Source: Chloroflexota bacterium (lineage in GTDB: Bacteria; Chloroflexota; UBA6077; JACCZL01). Taken from it: 64,000 nucleotides of DNA. The position numbers and the translations under genes are program-made. Under the pieces are notes generated by a model. The model did no database searches, was not told where the DNA came from, and saw only the letters and a list, made by a program, of their open reading frames with translations. Positions within the stretch are counted from its first letter, which is position 1. Every line of letters begins with the position of its first letter. This document shows, in pieces, positions 1 through 7,480 of the stretch. The stretch is taken from the NCBI GenBank assembly GCA_020845495.1, contig JADLFM010000137.1:186001-250000 (forward strand). The letters run 5' to 3'.

Positions 1-486
1 CGGCAGCCAGCCGAGCGTCACCGAGAACAGCAGAATCGCCATGATCGCCAGCCAGAAGTTCGGGACTGCCTGGCCGACCAGCGCGATCGACATGGCGAGC
101 AGATCGATCGGGCTGCCTCGGTGGGTAGCGCTAAGCACCCCCAATGGAATCGCGATCGCGATGGCAACGATCATCGCCGTCACGGTGAGTTGAAGCGTGG
201 CCGGTAGCCGCTCGGCGATCAGCGGCAGAGCCGGCTGGCCGTGGCGCAGCGACACGCCGAGGTCGCCCTGAACGGCCCGGCTCAGGAATCGACCGTACTG
301 GACGTAGATCGGATCGTCGAAGCCCCACTCGCGCCGGAAGGCGGCCATCTGTTGGGCCGACGCCCCCGGCGGAAGCATGAGCTCCGCCGGGTCGCCGCTC
401 AGAAACGAGAGGAAGAACGAGACAACCGAGACGCCGAAGACGACGAGGACGGCCAGCAGCAGACGCTGGATGACGTACCCTGCCAT
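1..486 (-). CDS. Dpp-type ABC transporter permease, partial (C-terminus beyond window)
   Basis: Inner-membrane permease of a peptide/nickel-type (DppB/OppB) ABC importer. The 162 visible residues hold the N-terminal transmembrane helix (about residues 8-30), the conserved GDPAELMLPPG periplasmic segment that typifies DppB proteins, and the second and third helices (about 98-120 and 140-162). The cytoplasmic EAA loop that contacts the ATPase would lie beyond base 1. It starts at ATG 105 bases after the stop of a binding protein on the same strand, so binding protein and permease are probably one operon. Substrate cannot be told from sequence. Family assignment is secure; truncation is only by the window edge. 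Confidence 0.9.
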   Translation of the reverse strand, partial: MAGYVIQRLLLAVLVVFGVSVVSFFLSFLSGDPAELMLPPGASAQQMAAFRREWGFDDPIYVQYGRFLSRAVQGDLGVSLRHGQPALPLIAERLPATLQLTVTAMIVAIAIAIPLGVLSATHRGSPIDLLAMSIALVGQAVPNFWLAIMAILLFSVTLGWLP

Positions 487-591
487 CGGCTCAGGCGTCC
501 TTCACCAGGCGCGCCGCCAGACCGCCGGTTGGCAGTCCGTGCGACGAGCGTCGACTCAGAGATGCTCCGTGACGCGCCACGATGGGTCGCC

Positions 592-2184
592 TCACATCAC
601 CATCATCGGGTACAGCCACTGGGTTTCGTCGGCGCGTGGGTCGTACATGACCCGCCGATTCATCGCGAACGCGGCGTCGTTCTGGAACAGGAAGATGAAC
701 CCGGCGTCGTCCTTCAGGAGTTGCTGCGCACGCGCGTAGAGCGGGATGCGGGCGCTCGAATCGAAGGTTCCCTCGGCCTGATTCATCAGCGAGTAGACCT
801 CGTCGTTCCGATAGAATAGCCCGAGGTTCTGCTGCATCATCCACTTCACTTGCCAGGCTGGCTCGAAGTAGACGTTGCCGATGCTGTAGATGTGGAGCGG
901 CGAGACCTGATTGGCCACCCGGCGCGGCCCGAAGGCTCCAAACTCGAAGACGTTCAGCTTGACGTCGATGCCAGCCTGCTGAAGGTAGCCGACGATCGCC
1001 TCAGCCGGCTTCGAGTGGTCTGCGATGCTACCGGTGAACGAGTCGAACTCCACTGAGAAGCCGTTCGGGTAGCCGGCCTCGGCGAGCAAGGCACGGGCGC
1101 GGTCTGGATCGTACGGGTAGGGGGTGACGCTCAAGTCGTACCCGAAGGCCGCGGTCGGAACCACGGTCGCAAGCCGCGACGCATGGCCGTAGTAGAGGGC
1201 GCCGATGATCGCATCCACGTCGACGGCGTAGTTGAGCGCCTGACGGACCCGCACGTCGTTGAGCGGGGTAACACGCGGGTCGATCCCGACGAAGAAGACC
1301 CGCGGCGTCGCGACGGTCTTGACGATGAGGTTCGGGTCGGCCTCGAGCTCACCTAGCCGCTCGTATGGCACGTTCGAGATGAAGTCGACCTCGCCGGTCT
1401 GGAGCGCGGCGACTCGAGCAGCATCTTCGAGGATCGGCCGAACGGTGATCTGGCTCACGCTCGCCGGACCGCGCCAGTAGTTTGGATTCGCCTCCAGCGC
1501 GATCCGCTCGTTCTTGACCCAGTCGGTCAACATGAATGGGCCGGTGCCGTTCGGATGGGTCGCAATACCGGCGCCGTTGGCCTGGGTATGGCTCGGCGAG
1601 AGCATGCCGCCGAACAGTTCGCTGAAGCGGTTCGGCACCATGATGTCGGGCTGCTTGGTCCGGATGGTGATGGTGTTTGCGTTCACGATATCGACGCCGG
1701 CGATCGTGCCCATTTCCGAACTGATCGTCGACTTGGTAGCCGGATCGATGAGCCGGTCGATCGTGAACTTGACCGACTCGGCCGTGAACGGGTCGCCGTT
1801 GTGGAAGGCCACGCCGTCGCGGAGGGTGAACTGCCAGGCGCTCCCGTCGGACAGTACGCCCCAGTCGCTCGCGAGCGCGGGCAGCAGTTGGCCGCTTGCA
1901 TCGCGTGCGGCGAGGCCGTCGTACACGTTGGCGATGAAGATCTGGGTATTTCGACCGACAGTCAGATGCGGGTCGAACGTGTTCGGCTCAGAGGCGAGCG
2001 CGATGGTCACGCTCTGACCCTGATTGGCGACGCCGGCAGCGGCGGTCGCCGCACGGACGACCGGCGACGGCAAAGCTGCCAGCGCCGCACCGGCGGCGAT
2101 CGTGCCTACGACACGCCGGATCGCGTCACGGCGCGAGACGCGCTTCGTCGCGCGATGAGTGGAGGCGCCATCCTTGGGGTTCAT
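592..2184 (-). CDS. Tat-exported peptide-type ABC binding protein (SBP_bac_5)
   Basis: Extracytoplasmic solute-binding protein of family 5 (DppA/OppA type), 530 residues, the normal length. The N-terminus carries a twin-arginine signal (VSRRDAIRRV followed by an Ala-rich hydrophobic stretch, about residues 17-42), so it is probably folded before export; no lipobox cysteine is seen. Typical family signatures follow, including LRDGVAFHNGDPFTAESVKF and DVRVRQALNYAVD. The ATG chosen has a GGAG seven bases upstream; another ATG lies one codon before. It sits between a cupin gene and a DppB-type permease on the same strand. Related proteins bind peptides, glutathione, nickel chelates or sugars, so the ligand is open. 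Confidence 0.92.
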   Translation of the reverse strand: MNPKDGASTHRATKRVSRRDAIRRVVGTIAAGAALAALPSPVVRAATAAAGVANQGQSVTIALASEPNTFDPHLTVGRNTQIFIANVYDGLAARDASGQLLPALASDWGVLSDGSAWQFTLRDGVAFHNGDPFTAESVKFTIDRLIDPATKSTISSEMGTIAGVDIVNANTITIRTKQPDIMVPNRFSELFGGMLSPSHTQANGAGIATHPNGTGPFMLTDWVKNERIALEANPNYWRGPASVSQITVRPILEDAARVAALQTGEVDFISNVPYERLGELEADPNLIVKTVATPRVFFVGIDPRVTPLNDVRVRQALNYAVDVDAIIGALYYGHASRLATVVPTAAFGYDLSVTPYPYDPDRARALLAEAGYPNGFSVEFDSFTGSIADHSKPAEAIVGYLQQAGIDVKLNVFEFGAFGPRRVANQVSPLHIYSIGNVYFEPAWQVKWMMQQNLGLFYRNDEVYSLMNQAEGTFDSSARIPLYARAQQLLKDDAGFIFLFQNDAAFAMNRRVMYDPRADETQWLYPMMVM

Positions 2185-2250
2185 CATCGAGCTCCAATGG
2201 TGTGTGGTCCGCATCCGCGGTATGCGATTGTCGAATACTGGGCACCAGGG

Positions 2251-2595
2251 TCAGGCGTTCGGGCGCGCCGCGAAGTCGGCAGGCAGGTTCTTGATCTCCA
2301 CGATCACGTTGCGGAACGTCTTCGTCCCACCGTTCTTCAAGCCGTGGCGCTGCGTTCCGTCGTACCAGCGCATGATCTGACCGGGCTTGACGGTAATCCG
2401 GTCGGTCGTGCCGTCGCTGTTCGGCCGCTCGACGACGTCGCCGTCGACGACGACGGTGGTGTAGTCGAGTTCGTGGGTATGAAAGTCGGCGATCTGACCC
2501 GGCTCGAGGTCGATTCGCCAGACACGGATTCGCTCATCCTCGTAGATGAGATCGGTCCCGATCGGGTTTGCCGAAATTTCGGCAGGCGAGAGCAT
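2251..2595 (-). CDS. Single-domain cupin protein
   Basis: Small cytoplasmic beta-barrel protein of 114 residues. It shows the first cupin motif (FHTHELDYTTVVVDGDV, with two His) and a second motif around GTQRHGLKNGG, so it could bind a divalent metal. The start ATG has a strong GGAGGGG ribosome-binding site; longer in-frame extensions upstream have composition unlike a protein. It is the first gene of the leftward cupin, binding protein, permease operon, 66 bases before the binding-protein start, and a consensus-like promoter lies about 75 bases upstream. Stand-alone cupins of this type include sugar isomerases, dioxygenases and binding proteins, so the reaction is not assigned. Confidence 0.88.
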   Translation of the reverse strand: MLSPAEISANPIGTDLIYEDERIRVWRIDLEPGQIADFHTHELDYTTVVVDGDVVERPNSDGTTDRITVKPGQIMRWYDGTQRHGLKNGGTKTFRNVIVEIKNLPADFAARPNA

Positions 2596-2670
2596 TGGCG
2601 TCCCCTCCACATCGCATGCTGACCGGCCAGGCTCCTGGACGCCCCCCCGCCCCGCGCACCGGCAGGCCAG

Positions 2671-2699
2671 AGGATAGCCATCAGCCCCCGTCGTGTCAA
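2671..2699 (-). promoter_or_regulatory. Sigma-70-type promoter of the cupin/ABC operon
   Basis: On the minus strand a perfect -35 TTGACA (2694-2699) is followed after exactly 17 bases by TATCCT (2671-2676), four of six matches to the -10 consensus. Transcription would start near 2664, about 70 bases before the cupin ATG. This is one of the best promoter matches in the window. It faces away from the promoter of the molybdenum hydroxylase. Confidence 0.7.
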
Positions 2700-2705
2700 A
2701 TGTTT

Positions 2706-2724
2706 GCCGGCCGACGTGGCCGGC
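2706..2724. promoter_or_regulatory. Inverted repeat between divergent promoters, possible operator
   Basis: GCCGGCC-GACGT-GGCCGGC is a perfect 7-bp inverted repeat with a 5-base centre. It lies between the -35 boxes of the leftward cupin/ABC promoter and the rightward molybdenum hydroxylase promoter, a placement expected for a shared operator. GGCCGG is a frequent hexamer in this high-GC DNA, so chance is possible. Confidence 0.3.
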
Positions 2725-2756
2725 TGCATGGACAGGCGACCAGCAACTGTGTCGCG

Positions 2757-2785
2757 TTGAGGCGGCGGTGTCGGCCCGATACAAT
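2757..2785 (+). promoter_or_regulatory. Promoter of the molybdenum hydroxylase gene
   Basis: TTGAGG (2757-2762) and TACAAT (2780-2785) are separated by 17 bases, the optimal spacing. The start point would be near 2792, about 45 bases before the chosen GTG. The -10 belongs to a TACAATCNG group that recurs in this window. Confidence 0.65.
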
Positions 2786-2835
2786 CGGCGGACAATGGGG
2801 TGCCAGCGGTGAGGCTGGCGCTATGGGAGGCCGAA

Positions 2836-5184
2836 GTGGGCGAGCAGCAGCAGCGGTACGTCGGGGCGGCGATGAGCCCGCGCGAGTCACGCAAGCTCGT
2901 GCTTGGCCGCGGTACGTACGTCGGCGACCTCACGGCACCGCACATGCTCCATGCGGCCTTCGTCCGTAGCCCCTACGGTCACGCCCGCATCCTCCATATC
3001 GACGCCGAAGCGGCACGCCAGGCTCCAGGTGTCGCGGCCGTTTTGACCGGTACCGACCTCGCCCGGCTCACCGCGCCATTCCGCATGGCCCCGCCCATCC
3101 CCGGCCTGCTGCCGATGGAGATGCCGACCCTGCCCATCGACAAGGTCCGCTTCGTCGGCGACCTCGTCGCCTGCGTCGTGGGCGACGATCCGTACCGGGT
3201 CGAGGATGCCGCCGCGCTCGTCCAGGTCGAGTACGAGCCGCTGCCGGCCGTCGTCGATCCCGAGCGCGCGCAGGACGCCGGCCTTCCTCGGGTCGATGAG
3301 ACGGTCCCAGAGAACCGGCCCTACCGGGACGTCTTCGCGCACGGCGACGTCGACACGGCGCTGGCACGGGCCGACCGGATCGTGCACGCACGCTTCCACC
3401 AGGGCCGCCAGACCCACGCGCCAATGGAGCCCCGCGGCTGCCTTGCAAACTGGCAACCTGGCGACGAGACGCTGACGTTCTGGCAGAGCACCCAGATCCC
3501 TCACCCGATGCGCTCGGCGCTAGCCGCCCGACTCGGCATCCCCGAAAGCAGCGTCCGAGTCATCACGCCCGACGTCGGCGGCGGGTTCGGCCAGAAGATT
3601 CCCTTGTTTCGGGAAGAGTTGACAGTGGCGGCGGCTTCGCGGCTTCTCGAGCGGCCCGTTCGCTGGATCGAGACGCGCAGAGAGAACCTGATGGCCGCGC
3701 TGCACGCCCGCGAGGATATCGTCGACGTCCGCGCGGCCGTCACGAACGACGGCACCATCCTCGGCCTCGACGTCGACATCCTGGCCGACTTCGGCGCCTA
3801 CGCCTACTTTCCGGCCAACTACATGGCCCGCGTCGTCGGCATGATGATCCCCGGCGCCTATCGGGTGCAGGACTATCGCTATTCGATCACCACCGTCCTC
3901 ACGAATAAGTGCCCGTCCGGCCCGTACCGCGCTCCAATGCTGATCTGTGCCTGGGTGACGGAGGGTACCGTCGACGCTATCGCCCGCGCGCTCGACCTCG
4001 ACCCTGTCGAGGTACGGCGGCGAAACATGCTGGCCGAGGCCGATCTGCCCTACGCCACGCCGACCGACCTGACCTACCGCTCGGTCCATCCACGCGAGAC
4101 GCTAGAACGCGCGCTTACCGCCATCGACTACGACGCGCTCCGACGTGCCCAGGTCGAGGCCCGCGCGGACGGCCGGATCGTTGGTATCGGCGTCGCCACC
4201 TACGTCGAACCGAACACCTACGGCTCCGAGTTCTATAAAACGGCCGGTATCGCCGGCTCCGGTCACGATGCCGCCATCGTTCGGATCGAACCAGGCGGCG
4301 CGGTCTCGGCCCAGATCGGCGTCGTCAGCCAGGGCCAGGGACACCTGACGACCGTGGCACAGGCACTGGCCGACGAGCTTCAGGTGCCCATTGGAGCGGT
4401 GCGCGTCCACGCCGGCGACACGGCCGCTGCGCCGTACGGCATGGGCACACGCGGCAGTCGCGGAGGAGTGGTGAGCGCCGGGGCAGCGCTTGGGGCAGCA
4501 CGGATGCTGAGGGACAAGCTCGTCCGGATCGCGGCTCACCTGCTGGAAGCGCCGATCGAGGACATCGAGCGTGTCGAAGGCCGCTTCCAGGTGCGCGGCG
4601 CGCCGGAGGCCGGGTTCACGGTCGCGCAGCTTGCCCAGAAGGCGTACCTCGCGCCGATGGAACTGCCGCCGGGCATGGAGCCGGCCCTCGAAGCGACCCA
4701 TGCTTTCGACCCGCCAGCCCTGACCTTCTCAAGCGGCACCCACGTCTGCCAGATCGAGATCGACCGCGACACCGGGCGTCTCTCGATCCCGCGCTACCTG
4801 ATCGTCGAGGACTGCGGCCGGCTGCTCAACCCACGCGTCGTCGAGGGGCAGTTACACGGCGCGTCCGCCCAGGGGCTCGGCGGCGCGCTCTACGAGCAGA
4901 TCGTCTACGACGCCGATGGGCAGAACCTGAGCGGGACGTTTCTCGACTACGCCATCCCAACGGCCGGCCGCCTCCCTACGTTCGAGGTCGAGCACGTCGA
5001 GCGGCCGGATCCCAACACGCCGCTCGGCATGAAGGGCATGGCCGAAGGCGGCGCGATGGGCGCCTCGGCTGCCATCTCGAGTGCCGTCGCCGACGCCCTC
5101 GCGCCACTCGGCCTGAACGACCTGCCTCAGCCGTATACCGGGCGGGCGCTGTTCGCGGCCCTGAGATCGGCGGGTCGCTCGTAG
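2836..5184 (+). CDS. Molybdopterin-binding large subunit, xanthine dehydrogenase/aldehyde oxidase family
   Basis: Catalytic large subunit of a molybdenum hydroxylase, 782 residues, full length for the family. It has the N-terminal aldehyde-oxidase hammerhead domain (about residues 10-130) and the molybdopterin-binding domain with GGGFGQK and the C-terminal GMAEGGAMGASAAI, which carries the presumed catalytic Glu. Such enzymes hydroxylate purines, N-heterocycles or aldehydes. The position where CO dehydrogenases have AYxCSFR or AYRGAGR reads PYRAPML, so CO oxidation is unlikely. The GTG start has GGAGG five bases upstream. No FeS or FAD subunit gene is adjacent, which is unusual because these normally form three-gene operons. 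Confidence 0.9.
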   Translation: MGEQQQRYVGAAMSPRESRKLVLGRGTYVGDLTAPHMLHAAFVRSPYGHARILHIDAEAARQAPGVAAVLTGTDLARLTAPFRMAPPIPGLLPMEMPTLPIDKVRFVGDLVACVVGDDPYRVEDAAALVQVEYEPLPAVVDPERAQDAGLPRVDETVPENRPYRDVFAHGDVDTALARADRIVHARFHQGRQTHAPMEPRGCLANWQPGDETLTFWQSTQIPHPMRSALAARLGIPESSVRVITPDVGGGFGQKIPLFREELTVAAASRLLERPVRWIETRRENLMAALHAREDIVDVRAAVTNDGTILGLDVDILADFGAYAYFPANYMARVVGMMIPGAYRVQDYRYSITTVLTNKCPSGPYRAPMLICAWVTEGTVDAIARALDLDPVEVRRRNMLAEADLPYATPTDLTYRSVHPRETLERALTAIDYDALRRAQVEARADGRIVGIGVATYVEPNTYGSEFYKTAGIAGSGHDAAIVRIEPGGAVSAQIGVVSQGQGHLTTVAQALADELQVPIGAVRVHAGDTAAAPYGMGTRGSRGGVVSAGAALGAARMLRDKLVRIAAHLLEAPIEDIERVEGRFQVRGAPEAGFTVAQLAQKAYLAPMELPPGMEPALEATHAFDPPALTFSSGTHVCQIEIDRDTGRLSIPRYLIVEDCGRLLNPRVVEGQLHGASAQGLGGALYEQIVYDADGQNLSGTFLDYAIPTAGRLPTFEVEHVERPDPNTPLGMKGMAEGGAMGASAAISSAVADALAPLGLNDLPQPYTGRALFAALRSAGRS

Positions 5185-5291
5185 CGCGTTACGCGGACGT
5201 TTCGCCAGCGTGCCAGACTATGTGGCGCGGCGCGCGGTACGGAGTCGTGTTACGTCGAGCGATGGATGCTGCGCGCTCGGGCCGCCTGTGC

Positions 5292-5687
5292 TCAGCCGTC
5301 CGATTGCGTTCGCCCTCTCCGAGTTTCGGCGTTGTCGAGCGGGCGCGCGAAGCTGAGCTCGTGACCGTCGGGGTCGGTGATGTGGAAGTATCGCTCGCCC
5401 CAGTCGGCATCGCGGGGCGCGAATTGGGGATGCAGGCCCAGCCGATTCGCGCGCTCGTACACGGCGTCCACGTCCGACACGTAGAAGATGACGCGGCCCC
5501 ACCACGACCAACGAATCTCTTCGGACTGGGTCGTCAGGTTCACGTAGCCGGTGCCCGCATTCAGGCTCGTGAACGGCGCATCCTCACCACCGTAGCGGAG
5601 CGTGAACCCGAGCGCCAGATAGAAGCGGACCGCCCGCGCCATGCCGTGGGTGGCGAAGGTGATAGCGCTGATCGACTCGATCGTCAT
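5292..5687 (-). CDS. VOC family (glyoxalase/bleomycin-resistance fold) protein
   Basis: Cytoplasmic protein of 131 residues with the paired beta-alpha-beta-beta-beta modules of the vicinal oxygen chelate superfamily. Recognisable parts are FATHGMARAVRFYLALGF near the start and the C-terminal FHITDPDGHELSFARPL, with the usual metal-ligand His and Glu in the second module. It lies 10 bases after the crotonase stop on the same strand, so the two are probably co-translated. An upstream start inside the crotonase gene is possible, but MTIESIS matches the usual family start. The reaction (isomerisation, dioxygenation or binding) cannot be inferred. Confidence 0.85.
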   Translation of the reverse strand: MTIESISAITFATHGMARAVRFYLALGFTLRYGGEDAPFTSLNAGTGYVNLTTQSEEIRWSWWGRVIFYVSDVDAVYERANRLGLHPQFAPRDADWGERYFHITDPDGHELSFARPLDNAETRRGRTQSDG

Positions 5688-5697
5688 CGCCGGCCCG

Positions 5698-6483
5698 TCA
5701 GACTGATTGCTCGCGGGACGCACGGTCGCCTTTCCGGTTCAGGAACTCCTTGAAACCCTCCCTCACCGGGCTGGGGCGATGCGTGGTGGTCAGGAGATCG
5801 TGCTCGGCGTCGTACATCTCCCGCCAGCTTCGGCCGATCCCGTCGTCGAGCAGGTGCTTGATGCCCTGCACCATCTCAGGAGTGTTCGCGGCGATCTGGC
5901 GCGCCATCTCGACGGCTGCGTCCATGAGCCCGTCAGACGGGACGAGTTTGTTGAGCAGCCCGATCCGGAGCGCGTCATCCGCATCCACGACCCGCGCCGT
6001 GTACAGGAGTTCCTTCGCCTGGGCCAGCCCAACGACGGCCGGCAGGCACCACGTCGAGTTGATCCGCCCGTAGGAAGCCGCCAGGAAGCGGAAGCGGGTC
6101 CGTTCGCAGCCGATGCGGATATCCAGGGACGCTGCCAGCACGGCGCCGCCGCCATAAGCCAGGCCGTTGAGTGCACCAATGGTCGGCTTCCTCAGTGTGG
6201 CCCGCAGCCAGCCGGCGTCGCCGCGAGCGCGGTTCTGCTCTTCGAGGATGGCCGGATCGAGCGCGGCCATCTCGTGGATGTCGCCGCCCGCGGAGAACGC
6301 CTTCTCGCCCGTACCCGAGAGGATGATGCAGCGGATGTCCGGATCGTTATCGAAGGCGGCCAATGCTGCATCGAGCTCGGTCTGAAGGGCGTGGCTCAGC
6401 GCATTGAGGACGGCTGGCCGATTGAGCCTGATGACGCCGATGTTGCCGTCGATCGTCTCGACGATGAGATGCTCGTATCGCAC
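5698..6483 (-). CDS. Enoyl-CoA hydratase/isomerase (crotonase) family protein lacking both hydratase glutamates
   Basis: CoA-ester enzyme of 261 residues with the crotonase fold. The oxyanion-hole regions AFSAGGDI and GLAYGGGAVLAASLD are intact. At the two places where true enoyl-CoA hydratases carry catalytic Glu (GGGCE and PEI in the rat enzyme) this protein has Val in GGGAV and Ala in FLAASYG. It is therefore unlikely to be a plain hydratase and may be an isomerase, dehalogenase, hydrolase or decarboxylase of the superfamily. It lies between a HAD phosphatase and a VOC protein on the same strand and probably belongs to one leftward transcription unit with them. Confidence 0.9.
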   Translation of the reverse strand: MRYEHLIVETIDGNIGVIRLNRPAVLNALSHALQTELDAALAAFDNDPDIRCIILSGTGEKAFSAGGDIHEMAALDPAILEEQNRARGDAGWLRATLRKPTIGALNGLAYGGGAVLAASLDIRIGCERTRFRFLAASYGRINSTWCLPAVVGLAQAKELLYTARVVDADDALRIGLLNKLVPSDGLMDAAVEMARQIAANTPEMVQGIKHLLDDGIGRSWREMYDAEHDLLTTTHRPSPVREGFKEFLNRKGDRASREQSV

Positions 6484-6557
6484 GGACTACCTCACGGATG
6501 TGAATCGGGCACAATCAGAGCACGCGTGCATGGGCTGGGTTACGTGTACAAGGCAGC

Positions 6558-7379
6558 TTAGCCGAAGGCACGGGCGAGGTCGACCACGCTCTCAGACACG
6601 TGCTCGACGGCAATGCCACGTGCTTCGAGCTCCGCCCGGCTCGTCACACCCGAGAGCACGAGCAGGGCCGGCAATCCCGCTGCGTGGGCCGCGCCGATGT
6701 CGGCGTCGAGGTTGTCCCCCACGAACAGGCAGTCTTCCGCCGATAGCCTGACACTGGCCACCGCTTCCTGCACGATCGTGATCGAGGGTTTCCCGACGAT
6801 CACGTCCGGCGCCCGTCCGGTGCAGCCTTCCAGCGCCCGTACGAAGGCGCCCGCCCCGGGCATCAAGCCGTCGTGGCCAATGTAGTTACGGTCGACGTTG
6901 ACGGCGACGAACCGTGCGCCTTGCATCAGCGCCCGCATCGCCCGTGTCATCGTCTCAAACGTGATCTCGGGGTAAAAGCCGGCGACGACGTAGTCGACCT
7001 CCAGATCGTCGGTGACGGTGAGGCCAGCGGCTGCCAGTTCGCTGCGCATCCCGCTCGTGCCGAATGGGAAAACGCGGGCGCCCGGCCGCTCGTGGGCGAC
7101 GAAACGCGCCGTAGCCGTGAGGGCCGAAAACACTTCGCTGTCGTCGAAGGGCAGGCCAAAGCGGCGGAATCGCTCGGCCACGGCGTGGGGCGTGAGCCCA
7201 GAATTATTGGTGACGGCACGGACCTGCTTACCGTTGCGCTTCAGGGTCTCGATGACCTCGGCGGCGCCATCGATGGCGCCGTTCGGCGTGACGAGCGTCC
7301 CGTCGATATCGAAGAGGTAGGCGCCGTACTCGGCGAGCGACCGTTTCGCCGCTGTGGGTGGCGTCGATGAAGAGGGCAT
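6558..7379 (-). CDS. HAD-IIA family hydrolase (NagD-like phosphatase)
   Basis: Phosphatase of 273 residues. It shows all four HAD motifs: FDIDGTL with the nucleophile Asp (about residue 24), TNNSG, VGKPS with the Lys, and VGDNLDADI with the magnesium ligands. The C2-type cap between motifs II and III is of the NagD/p-nitrophenyl phosphatase type. Substrates in the family are sugar or nucleotide phosphates. No Shine-Dalgarno sequence is evident before the ATG. It heads the leftward HAD, crotonase, VOC group. A paralogue with the same architecture lies at 42676-43464. Confidence 0.92.
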   Translation of the reverse strand: MPSSSTPPTAAKRSLAEYGAYLFDIDGTLVTPNGAIDGAAEVIETLKRNGKQVRAVTNNSGLTPHAVAERFRRFGLPFDDSEVFSALTATARFVAHERPGARVFPFGTSGMRSELAAAGLTVTDDLEVDYVVAGFYPEITFETMTRAMRALMQGARFVAVNVDRNYIGHDGLMPGAGAFVRALEGCTGRAPDVIVGKPSITIVQEAVASVRLSAEDCLFVGDNLDADIGAAHAAGLPALLVLSGVTSRAELEARGIAVEHVSESVVDLARAFG

Positions 7380-7480
7380 GGCGCGGCAAGCCTACACGCC
7401 TCGGTGCCCGAGGTGCCACGCTCAGGGAGGCACGCGCCTCCACGCCCGCGCGACGAGATAGGCCAGCGCGCCCGGTCAGG

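Noticed and set aside
2836..5184. Carbon monoxide dehydrogenase large subunit (coxL)
   Set aside because: The diagnostic AYxCSFR loop is absent and no coxM/coxS genes are present.
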